Translations under genes and position numbers: made by a program
Source of the DNA: JASHVB01 sp035523995
GTDB lineage: Bacteria > Pseudomonadota > Alphaproteobacteria > Acetobacterales > Acetobacteraceae
Reading direction: 5' to 3'
DNA length: 64,000 nucleotides
NCBI GenBank assembly: GCA_035523995.1
Contig: DATKPQ010000039.1
Location: forward strand, 66,615-130,614
Part shown: piece by piece, positions 1 through 7,416 of the stretch
Layout: every line of letters begins with the position of its first letter
Position numbering within the stretch: position 1 is the stretch's first letter
Notes under the pieces: generated by a model
The model's database searches: none
What the model saw: only the letters and a program-made list of their open reading frames with translations
Told to the model about the DNA's origin: nothing

Positions 1-156
1 GAGATTCCTAACGCTGATCATGCCTCCGAAGGGATTGAACCCCGACCCTGGGCACCGATGGACTGACTCCCCTGGCGTGGGCCCAAACGCGGCGTTGCAG
101 CAGTCTTGTCATTAGGCGTTTTGACGTGTATCATTTTAGCTATACGTGATCGCTAC

Positions 157-195
157 GAGGATCGTGATCGTATTGGCACGATGATCGTGATCCTC
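157..195. promoter_or_regulatory. Inverted and direct GATC-rich repeats upstream of aqpZ
   Basis: An outer inverted pair, GAGGATC (157-163) and GATCCTC (189-195), encloses two direct copies of GATCGTGATC (160-169 and 183-192), 23 bp apart, ending 28 bp before the aquaporin start. The 23-bp spacing is close to two helical turns, as expected of a dimeric operator. A TTGACG at 121-126 could be a -35 element but no well-spaced -10 is evident. Binding of a regulator is an inference. Confidence 0.4.
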
Positions 196-223
196 ATGGT
201 CTTATCAGGGCAGGGGGACGATC

Positions 224-961
224 ATGGACATGACCAGGCGCTTGGCTGCTGAGCTGTTCGGGACATTTTGGCTCGTCTTCGGCGGCTGTGGAGCCGCCGT
301 GCTGGCGGCTGCATTTCCCTCACTCGGAATCGGCTTTCTTGGAGTCGCGCTGGCTTTCGGGTTAACTGTATTGACGATGGCCTATGCGGTCGGACACATT
401 TCCGGCGGACATTTCAACCCCGCGGTTACCGTCGGACTGTGGGCCGGCGGCCGGTTCAAGAGCGCCGATGTGCTGCCTTACATTGTCGCGCAGGTGGTCG
501 GCGCCATCATTGCAGCCGCGATACTTTATCTTATCGCGGAGGGAAAGCCGGGTTGGGTCCCAGGAGGGTTCGCATCCAATGGCTATGGCCCGCTGAGCCC
601 AGGCAAGTACGGACTGGTTGCCTGCTTCGTTGGCGAGGCGGTTGCGACGTTCTTCTTTCTGTTCGTCATCATCGGTTCGACATCAAAAGGGGCGGCCGTG
701 GGGTTCGCGGGCATTCCCATTGGCCTGTGCCTGACACTGATACACCTCATCATGATCCCGGTTACGAATACCTCGGTGAACCCGGCGCGCAGCACCGGCC
801 CGGCACTCTTCGCCGGGGGGCCTTACATCGCCCAGGTCTGGCTGTTCTGGTTAGCGCCGATTATCGGCGCCGCCGTCGCTGGCTACTTTACCCGTTGGCT
901 GTACCAGACAGAAATCGTCACTGTGGAGACCACCATTATCGAGGAGGAGCGGATCGCCTGA
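224..961 (+). CDS. aqpZ: Aquaporin Z (water channel)
   Basis: Inner-membrane tetrameric water channel of the MIP family, 245 residues, the usual AqpZ length. Both NPA boxes are intact (N65-P66-A67 in GGHFNPAVT and N186-P187-A188 in SVNPARS). The selectivity-filter residues fit a water-specific aquaporin rather than a glycerol facilitator: His174, Thr183 and Arg189, with Phe45 in helix 2. Six hydrophobic helices are readable. The ATG is preceded by AGGGGGACG. It stands alone, with the HrpB gene facing it downstream; GATC-rich repeats directly upstream may control it. Family assignment is secure; physiological role (osmotic adjustment) is by analogy. Confidence 0.96.
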   Translation: MDMTRRLAAELFGTFWLVFGGCGAAVLAAAFPSLGIGFLGVALAFGLTVLTMAYAVGHISGGHFNPAVTVGLWAGGRFKSADVLPYIVAQVVGAIIAAAILYLIAEGKPGWVPGGFASNGYGPLSPGKYGLVACFVGEAVATFFFLFVIIGSTSKGAAVGFAGIPIGLCLTLIHLIMIPVTNTSVNPARSTGPALFAGGPYIAQVWLFWLAPIIGAAVAGYFTRWLYQTEIVTVETTIIEEERIA

Positions 962-1382
962 AGGCTTAGCCGGGCCAGGGCGACCAAAAGCAGGGCCGCC
1001 CGCGCGGAACAGGGCGGAAGGCCACGGGTCATTGCGCCCCGCTGCCCGCCGATGGAACGTCAGCGCATGGTCGAGGCGATGTGCGGCCACTGCGATTACC
1101 AGACCGCTCTTTGCTGCCGACGGCCATTGCTCGCCGGCCCCATCACGCCGCGCAGGTCCAACTGACCATCGGCAGCAGCGCGTCATGCAGTATAAAGTGC
1201 GCACAGGCTATGTGCGAATTGACGGCTTCCTGGCGCAGCTACGGAAGACTGCGGAGCAATTGAATCGCCTCACGCGCTGATACGTACCTTCAGCGAGGCC
1301 CGGCGATGGTTTCTGAAAGGTTGGGAGCCTCCGGTGCCATTCCCGTCGGCTTTCCTGGGCAGTTGCGAATATTGTTCTGACC
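962..1382. other. Intergenic stretch, no convincing gene
   Basis: About 420 bp between the convergent aqpZ and hrpB genes. Short open frames exist on both strands but none has a recognisable domain or a good ribosome site. A short plus-strand stretch near 1058-1125 reads MVEAMCGHCDYQ, vaguely like a zinc-binding fragment, but is not supported further. Confidence 0.5.
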
Positions 1383-3800
1383 CTACGGTAATTCCGGCCA
1401 ATTGTGTTTTGGATAACGGCCGCGCATGTCGCGGCGCACGTCCGCCCAGGGGCCGTGCCAGAAGCCTGCGAGATCTGACGTGACGGCTACCGGGCGACCG
1501 GCGGGCGACAGCAGCGACAGACGCAGCAGGACGCGCCCACTGGCCAGCACTGGCGTTTCCTTCAGGCCGAAGAATGCCTGCGCCCTGGCGGCGGCGATCG
1601 GCGGAGATGCCGTGTAATCGATCGAGGCACGGCCGTTTGGCAGCGCCAGTTCGCGCGGCAGATCCCGGTCCAGACGCGCGGCCAGTGCCCAGGGCAGCAG
1701 ACCGCGGAGGAGGCCAGCCAGGTCAAGCCGCGCCAGGTCTGCCAGCCTCGTCATCCCTATCAGATGCGATGCCAGCCAATCGGTGACGCCGGCGGCCAGC
1801 GCGGCATCGGACAAGTCCGGCCAGCCGGAGTCAGGTTCCAGAGCGCGCATCATGGCGACCCGGGCCTGGAACTGGCGGGCAGCATCGGTCCAGGGCAAGG
1901 CTGCCAGGCCATCGGCTGCTGCCGCGCGGGCGAGCGCCTCGGCCGTTGCACTGGAATCCGCGGGCACGGTGCGGTCGGTCAGGACAAGTGCGCCCAGGCG
2001 GCGCCTGCGCCGCGAGAGAACGGCCCCAGAGGCCGGATCGAAGCCCCTTTCCACCGTCTCGGTTACACGTTCGCCCAGGATGGGGGGCAGCGCGTCGGGG
2101 TGTAGTTCCGCGGCCAGGCGGATGCGTGAGGATCCTTTGAGTTCCAGCGCTGCCGCAACGAGCAAGCCGGCATTCGCCAGCTTGTCGTTGCGCGGCAGGC
2201 GAGCGCCACCACCACCGGACAGACGGAACGAGCCTGGCTCACCGCGGCGTTGGGCGATGCGGTCGGGGAAGCCGGCGGCCAGCAATTTCCCGGGGTCGCC
2301 GTCGGGGCGGACTTCGACGGCCAGACCCAGCCGCCTGGCGTACTGACGCGCGCCTTGGCGGATGCGGGCGAGAGCGCCTCGGTCGGCTCTGGAGTCGCCA
2401 TCCGTGATCGCTGCCAGACGCAGGGCGATGTCGGCGGGGGCCTCGGGCGCGCGCAGCGGATCGCGTTCTTCGAGCAAGGCGGCGAGGTCGGCAGCCAGCG
2501 CCATCTCTGCCGGGGTTTCGGCGGCGAGCAAGATGGCCGCCAAGCGGGGATGCGCACCCAGGGCGGCCATGCGTCGGCCGGTCTCGGTGATGCGGCTGTC
2601 GGGATCCAGCGCACCGAGCTCCGCCAACAGTGCACGCGCCGCCGCCACAGCGCCGGCGGGCGGTGCATCCTGGAACGGCAGATCGGCGGGCGCGGCACCC
2701 CAGGCAGCGCAGTCCAGCACGAGGGAAGAAAGTTCGGCTTCCAGGACTTCCGGGCGGTCGTAGGCAGGTAGGCCGCGGTGTTGCGCCGTGGTCCACAGGC
2801 GGATCGCGACGCCCGGACCTTCGCGGCCGGCGCGGCCGGCACGTTGCTCTGCAGCGGCACGCGAGATGCGCAGCGTGGTGAGGCGGGACAGGCCAGTGCT
2901 TGGGTCCAGCCGGGGCGTGCGGCGGAAGCCGCCATCTACCACGATCCGTACGCCCGGCACGGTGAGCGAGGTTTCCGCGATCGAGGTGGCCAGCACCACC
3001 CGGCGCGTTTCCGCGGGGCGGAGCGCGCGGTCTTGCGCTTCGGGCGGAAGTTCGCCGTGTAGCGGCAGAATCAGGATGCCGCTTCCGGTCAGGGCGGCCC
3101 CGGCGCGGCGGATTTCCGCCATCCCGGGCAGGAAGGCCAGAACGTCGCCTTCATGCTCTGCCAGTGCCTTCCGCACCGCGCGGGCCAGCGCTTCCGGCAG
3201 GTCGCGCGGGTGTTGGATGTCGCGGGTGGCGTGGTGGACCGTGAGGGGGAACATCTTCCCCGCGCTTTCGACGATTTCGGCGCGCATCAGGCCGGCGAGG
3301 CGGGCGCCGTCGGCGGTAGCGGACATGGCCAAGAGGCGCAGTTCGGGCCGCAGCGCCGCTTGCAGGTCCAGACAGAAGGCGAGCGCCAGGTCGGATTCCA
3401 GCGAGCGTTCGTGCACCTCGTCCAGAATTACCGCGGCGATGCCATCCAGGCCGGGATCGGATTGCAGGCGGCGGACAAGCAAGCCTTCGGTGACGACCTC
3501 GACGCGGGTTTCAGAGGAGACCGCGGCGTCGAGACGGGTGCGGTAGCCGACGGTGCGGCCGACCGGCTCGCCCAGCAGGCTGGCCATGCGCGCGGCGGCG
3601 GCACGGGTGGCAAGCCGGCGGGGTTCGAGCACCAGAATTTTCCCCCCGGCGCGCCAGGGGGCGTGCAGCAGGTCGAGCGGGACGAGCGTGGTCTTGCCGG
3701 CGCCGGGAGGCGCAACCAGAACGGCGTTGCCGCCGCCAACGAGGTGGTCGCGGAGAGCGGGCAGGGCCTCGGTGACAGGGAGGTTCGGCAGTGGCGGCAT
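1383..3800 (-). CDS. hrpB: ATP-dependent RNA helicase HrpB
   Basis: DExH-box helicase of the HrpA/HrpB group, 805 residues from the ATG at 3800, close to the usual length of about 820. Walker A PPGAGKTT lies at residues 31-38, the DEVH box near residue 120, the SAT motif follows, and the helicase C-terminal domain carries QRAGRAGR. The C-terminal third matches the HrpB-specific region. The open frame continues upstream to 4160, but that extension runs through repeats and has no family similarity, so the start next to LPNLPVTEALPALR is preferred. RNA substrate is not known for this family in most bacteria. Stands alone; divergent from ridA. Confidence 0.93.
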   Translation of the reverse strand: MPPLPNLPVTEALPALRDHLVGGGNAVLVAPPGAGKTTLVPLDLLHAPWRAGGKILVLEPRRLATRAAAARMASLLGEPVGRTVGYRTRLDAAVSSETRVEVVTEGLLVRRLQSDPGLDGIAAVILDEVHERSLESDLALAFCLDLQAALRPELRLLAMSATADGARLAGLMRAEIVESAGKMFPLTVHHATRDIQHPRDLPEALARAVRKALAEHEGDVLAFLPGMAEIRRAGAALTGSGILILPLHGELPPEAQDRALRPAETRRVVLATSIAETSLTVPGVRIVVDGGFRRTPRLDPSTGLSRLTTLRISRAAAEQRAGRAGREGPGVAIRLWTTAQHRGLPAYDRPEVLEAELSSLVLDCAAWGAAPADLPFQDAPPAGAVAAARALLAELGALDPDSRITETGRRMAALGAHPRLAAILLAAETPAEMALAADLAALLEERDPLRAPEAPADIALRLAAITDGDSRADRGALARIRQGARQYARRLGLAVEVRPDGDPGKLLAAGFPDRIAQRRGEPGSFRLSGGGGARLPRNDKLANAGLLVAAALELKGSSRIRLAAELHPDALPPILGERVTETVERGFDPASGAVLSRRRRRLGALVLTDRTVPADSSATAEALARAAAADGLAALPWTDAARQFQARVAMMRALEPDSGWPDLSDAALAAGVTDWLASHLIGMTRLADLARLDLAGLLRGLLPWALAARLDRDLPRELALPNGRASIDYTASPPIAAARAQAFFGLKETPVLASGRVLLRLSLLSPAGRPVAVTSDLAGFWHGPWADVRRDMRGRYPKHNWPELP

Positions 3801-3973
3801 GACGGGGATCTGGGGCAGGGAGGGGCTGGACAAAGGACGTGGGGCTAGCCTTGTGATGTTCAGGTTTTTGGCGGATGGACATGACACGGGAAACCAATTC
3901 CAGGTTGGTTTGCCAAATATGGCACCCCTGCTGCCGACGCTGACGTCGGTGGAGAGAACCTTCGGATGACAAT

Positions 3974-4021
3974 CCACGCGGTGCTTTGGCCACGCGGTGC
4001 TTTGGCCACGCGATGCTTTGG
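3974..4021. repeat. Three 16-bp tandem repeats
   Basis: Units CCACGCGGTGCTTTGG at 3974-3989 and 3990-4005 are identical; the third at 4006-4021 differs by one base (GATG for GGTG). The array lies between the divergent hrpB and ridA genes, upstream of both. The unit length is not a multiple of three. It could be a variable-number locus. Confidence 0.85.
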
Positions 4022-4216
4022 CGTATCGGTTGCTCCGCCCCTGGCGAGCAAGAAGGGCATAACTTCCCCCGAAGTAGCAGATCGGGAGGAATCTTTCATC
4101 CAATTGCGGGTCGGCCGGTCCGGCCGGTGGTAACTCGCGATGACATAGGGGAGGAGCCACTGTCGTGCCTCTCTGAATATGCGTAGTAGGTGAAGGTCTA
4201 CTCTGGAGACTCTGCC

Positions 4217-4603
4217 ATGCCCGGGATCAAGCGCTTTCTGCTCAATGACCAACCAGCGCCTGTCAGCCATTACTGCCACGTCGTCCGCGCGGGCAACCTG
4301 ATCTGGGTGTCCGGCACCGTCGGCGTGGACGCCGCCGGCAACATCCCGGGCAATGTTGTCGAACAATTCGACCTTGCCCTGCGGAATCTCGATCGCTGCC
4401 TGAAAGCCGCGGGCGCCGGTCCAGAGCATGTGGTGAAGGTCACGGTTTTCCTCACCGACATCGACGATCGCAGGCTGATCAACCCACTGCGCCAGCGCTA
4501 TTTTGGTGAACATCGCCCGGCTTCCACGCTGGTGGAAGTCGCAAAACTGGTGCTTCCCGAACTGCAAGTGGAGATCGAGGCGCAGGCGGTGCTGCCTGAC
4601 TGA
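4217..4603 (+). CDS. RidA family protein (enamine/imine deaminase)
   Basis: Small YjgF/YER057c/UK114 (RidA) protein of 128 residues that in characterised members hydrolyses reactive enamine/imine intermediates released by PLP enzymes such as threonine dehydratase. The sequence has the family pattern: an early VSGTVG strand, the central KVTVFLTDI strand, and a final RPASTLVEV stretch followed by VEIEAQAVL. The conserved arginine that binds the substrate carboxylate is provided by HRPAST. The ATG at 4217 is preferred over a GTG at 4190 because GGAG sits nine bases upstream. It may belong to a RidA subfamily other than canonical RidA, so no symbol is given. Confidence 0.9.
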   Translation: MPGIKRFLLNDQPAPVSHYCHVVRAGNLIWVSGTVGVDAAGNIPGNVVEQFDLALRNLDRCLKAAGAGPEHVVKVTVFLTDIDDRRLINPLRQRYFGEHRPASTLVEVAKLVLPELQVEIEAQAVLPD

Positions 4604-4647
4604 CAATGTGCGGCGAAGCCGCCGCGCCTCATGTGGGAAAGTTGGGT

Positions 4648-4946
4648 ATGCGAATTGGAAAAGTGCGCGGCGCGGTGCAGTCGCTTTCGCTTTCATCACC
4701 CTGGCGCTCGTCTCCGCATGCGTTGCCAACGCCGCGACGGTTCAGCAAATTCCCAACGAACTTGAGGCCGCGCCGAAAACTGTCAAATTCATCGTCATGC
4801 CGATGAGGCTGGAACCTGGCTGTCGCATCGGAGCGCGGATGAGGTTTAAGAAACCTGCTTATGAACCAAGCATAGATGAATGTCTGTCCATACCGGGTGC
4901 CACGATCAAGCGGGGCGAGAAGGGACGCTGGGCCTGTCGCGAATAA
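4648..4946 (+). pseudogene. Frameshifted small secreted protein, unknown function
   Basis: The reading frame ending at 4946 encodes a clear export signal (a run AFAFITLALVSACVANA followed by AATVQQIPN) and a mature part of about 70 residues with three cysteines, but this frame has no ATG, GTG or TTG near the signal peptide. The ATG at 4648 (MRIGKVRGAV, preceded by GGGAAAG) is in another frame and would join it if one base were gained or lost between about 4665 and 4700. Either the gene is broken or there is a sequence error. The family is not recognised. Alternative: a longer frame from 4503 overlapping ridA, judged less likely. Confidence 0.45.
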
Positions 4947-4997
4947 GCGGCCTGTCAATCCCTTTTTCGTCGGCCTCGGCCGAGGTAATAACGGGCT

Positions 4998-6623
4998 ATG
5001 GACTTGCTTCGCATTCTCGCCCTCTGGCGCAACCGGGCCGACTGGCTGGCTGCCGGCCTGTTGATCTCCCTCGCCGCCCTTGGCTGCGGCATCGCCCTGA
5101 TGACGGTCTCTGGCGCGTTGATCGGCACCGCGGTTGCCTCGGCCGCCCTCGTCGCCCCGCTCGCATTGCGTTACCTGGGCATCGGCCGCGTCGTCGGCCG
5201 CTATGTGGAACGCCTCGTCACTCACGCCGCCACCTTCCGCGCCCTGGCCGACCTGCGCGTCTGGTTCTTTCGCCACCTGGCCCGTACCGCTGCCGGTGGC
5301 CTCGGCTTCCGCCATGCCGGGGACGTACTGGCCCGGCTGGTCGGCGACGTGGAGGCGCTCGACGGGCTCTATCTCCGCATCGTGATCCCGCTGGCCGGTG
5401 CGGTGGTGCTGCTGCCGGCGCTGCTGATCGTGATCGGCCGAGACGCGGCAGCCCTGGCAGCCGCAATCGGCATCCTGTTCGTGATCGCCGCCCTGTTACT
5501 GCCGTATCTCGCCGCCCGCGCCGCCACCGAGGCTGGCGGACGCCTCACCACCACCGCCAGTGCGCTTCGCATGGCTGCCCTCGATGCACTGACGGGCCTG
5601 CGCGAGGTCCGCGCGTTCGGTGCCGAGGGCCGCATGATCGCCAACGTCCAGGCGCGCGAATCCGCCCTGCTATCGGCGCAACACGCACTGGCACGCCGCA
5701 CGGCGCTCGCTGGCGCCGGCAGTTTCCTTTGCGGCCAGGCGGCGATCTTCGCGGTCTTGCTCGCCGCCGGAACCAATCCGGTCGGCGCCGTCATCGCCGC
5801 CTTCCTTGTCACCGCCGCCTTCGAGGCGATCGGCGGCCTGCCCCGAGCCGGCGCATTGGCTGGCCACGCCACCGCCGCCGCCCGCCGTGTCCTGGAAGCC
5901 GCTGAGGCGCCGGTTCCCGTCCCCGATCCGCCCACCCCGGCACCGCTCCCCAACAGCTTCGCCCTGCGGTTCGAAAACGTGCATTTCCGCTGGACACCCG
6001 AGCGCGCGCCGGTCCTGGATGGCCTGACGCTGGAAATACCGGAAGGCTCGCGCGTGGCCGTGCTGGGTCCCTCCGGCGCCGGCAAATCCACCCTCGCGGC
6101 CCTGGCCTTAAAGGTGACGGCACCGCAACAAGGCCGCGTCCTGCTCGGCGGTACCGATCTCGCATTTCTCTCTGCCGCCGAGGTCCATGCCCGTTTCGCC
6201 TGGCTCAGCCAGGCCACCCACTTGTTCGATGACACGATCCGCGCCAACCTCTTGCTCGCGCATCCTGGCGCCGACGACGCGGCGTTGTGGGCCGCGCTGG
6301 ACGCCGCGCGCATCGGCGATTTCGTGCGCGGCCTGCCGGACAAGCTGGACAGTTGGGTGGGTGAGGGCGGCACGCAGTTCTCCGGCGGCCAGGGCCGGAG
6401 GTTGGCGTTGGCCCGCACGCTGCTGTCCGAAGCGCCAATCCTGGTGCTGGACGAGCCCTGCGCCGGCCTTGATGCCGACACCGAGCGCGCCTTCCTCTCC
6501 ACGTTGAATGAGGTAGCGCAAGGGCGCACCGTACTGCTGATCGCGCACCGGCTGACCGGGGTGGAGCGGCTGGACCGGATCTGGCGGCTGTCGGGCGGAA
6601 AAGCGGTGGCCGCCGCGGCGTAG
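4998..6623 (+). CDS. cydC: Thiol reductant ABC exporter subunit CydC
   Basis: ABC half-transporter of 541 residues with an N-terminal six-helix membrane domain (about residues 15-290) and a C-terminal ATPase: Walker A GPSGAGKST near residue 357, Q-loop WLSQATHLFDDTI, signature FSGGQGRRLALAR near 461, Walker B ILVLDEPCAGLD and the H-loop IAHRLTG. The N-terminal pattern matches CydC, which with CydD exports glutathione/cysteine to the periplasm for assembly of cytochrome bd. No cydD or cydAB lies on either side here, although cydD normally precedes cydC directly. It may pair with a distant CydD or act otherwise. Confidence 0.87.
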   Translation: MDLLRILALWRNRADWLAAGLLISLAALGCGIALMTVSGALIGTAVASAALVAPLALRYLGIGRVVGRYVERLVTHAATFRALADLRVWFFRHLARTAAGGLGFRHAGDVLARLVGDVEALDGLYLRIVIPLAGAVVLLPALLIVIGRDAAALAAAIGILFVIAALLLPYLAARAATEAGGRLTTTASALRMAALDALTGLREVRAFGAEGRMIANVQARESALLSAQHALARRTALAGAGSFLCGQAAIFAVLLAAGTNPVGAVIAAFLVTAAFEAIGGLPRAGALAGHATAAARRVLEAAEAPVPVPDPPTPAPLPNSFALRFENVHFRWTPERAPVLDGLTLEIPEGSRVAVLGPSGAGKSTLAALALKVTAPQQGRVLLGGTDLAFLSAAEVHARFAWLSQATHLFDDTIRANLLLAHPGADDAALWAALDAARIGDFVRGLPDKLDSWVGEGGTQFSGGQGRRLALARTLLSEAPILVLDEPCAGLDADTERAFLSTLNEVAQGRTVLLIAHRLTGVERLDRIWRLSGGKAVAAAA

Positions 6624-6632
6624 CGTTTCCCG

Positions 6633-6928
6633 CTATTTGCGTACGACCGGCGCTGGCAACCTGCAGCCATAGGCGGTCAGCGATACTGTCAGGATGCCCC
6701 ACGTGCAGGTCTTGCTCGGCTTGTCAGCATCCAGCCGCGCAATCGCGGGCCTCGGGCCGGCGCTATCTGTCTTCAGCTCCGTCTGCAGAAACGTGCTGTC
6801 GGCCATTGTCGCGCTCGCAGCGCTGTATTGCCTGCGTTCGTCTTATTCCGAAACTCGGCGGTGTCCGTCTTCGTCTCGCTCCGCAACTCGGCGAATTCCG
6901 CCTTTGTCTCGCGGCGCAGCTTCGCCAC
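6633..6928 (-). pseudogene. Decayed coiled-coil / C-terminal membrane-anchor gene
   Basis: On the minus strand, two consecutive frames read like parts of one protein: first VAKLRRETKAEFAELRSETK, a heptad-rich charged stretch (about 6928 down to 6800), then MADSTFLQTELKTDSAG with IARLDADKPSKTCTWGILTV, a short hydrophobic part and a Lys/Arg end at a TAG at 6633. This layout, coiled coil then one membrane helix, is typical of short DUF1640-like proteins of proteobacteria. The frame change in the middle and stops upstream indicate decay. Assignment is by pattern only. Confidence 0.4.
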
Positions 6929-7027
6929 CGATTATGATTAAGAAACCGCGCACCACGCCATCGCGATTGACGCGGCGTTTACCTCTCGGCAGGAGAATGC
7001 CTCGTCCGGCTGGCGAGGGAATCGGCG

Positions 7028-7414
7028 ATGCGCTGCATCATGATTTTGTTCCTGATCTGTTTCAGCGTATCGCAGGCTCATGCCGTCGAACCGACCGGGC
7101 CGAGATACGTGGTATTCTTTCAGGAATGGTCCGCGAACCTGGATGGCCCCGCGCAGGCGGTGATCAGTCACGCGGCAAGTTATGCGAAAGCGCACCCCAG
7201 CGCGCTCGTTCACGTCAACGCCTTTGCCGATCCGACCGGCAGTCGCAAGGCGAACATCCTGTTGACCGAACTGCGGGCACAGATGGTGATGGACCAGATG
7301 CATACCGACGGTATCCCGGAGCAACGGCTGATCGGCTACGGCCACGGCTCGGTGCATTTTGCGCTGTCATCGCAGGAGAGCCGCCGCGTCGAGATCAGCT
7401 TCGGCAGCCACTGA
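7028..7414 (+). CDS. OmpA-like periplasmic protein
   Basis: 128 residues: a signal peptide (MILFLICFSVSQAHA, cleavage after AHA) followed by a compact OmpA C-terminal domain, with the repeat region recognised by VNAFADPTGSRKANILLTEL, the RAQMVMDQMHTDGIP helix and the closing GYGHGS...ESRRVEIS strand. OmpA domains bind peptidoglycan diaminopimelate; here the Asp and the final Arg of the motif are kept (FADPTGS, SRRVEI). No barrel and no lipobox, so it would be periplasmic. It ends two bases before the recQ start, suggesting one transcript, although no functional link is obvious. Confidence 0.8.
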   Translation: MRCIMILFLICFSVSQAHAVEPTGPRYVVFFQEWSANLDGPAQAVISHAASYAKAHPSALVHVNAFADPTGSRKANILLTELRAQMVMDQMHTDGIPEQRLIGYGHGSVHFALSSQESRRVEISFGSH

Positions 7415-7416
7415 CC

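Noticed and set aside
1..85. Possible tRNA 3' part on the minus strand (GGGTTCAATCCC-like)
   Set aside because: The stem does not extend to a normal T arm and no anticodon or D arm can be folded, so it is not reported as a tRNA.
3974..4021. CRISPR array
   Set aside because: Repeats are 16 bp and directly adjacent without spacers.
1383..4160. HrpB starting at 4160
   Set aside because: The extra 120 codons cross the tandem repeats and have no family similarity; the ATG at 3800 gives the normal N terminus.
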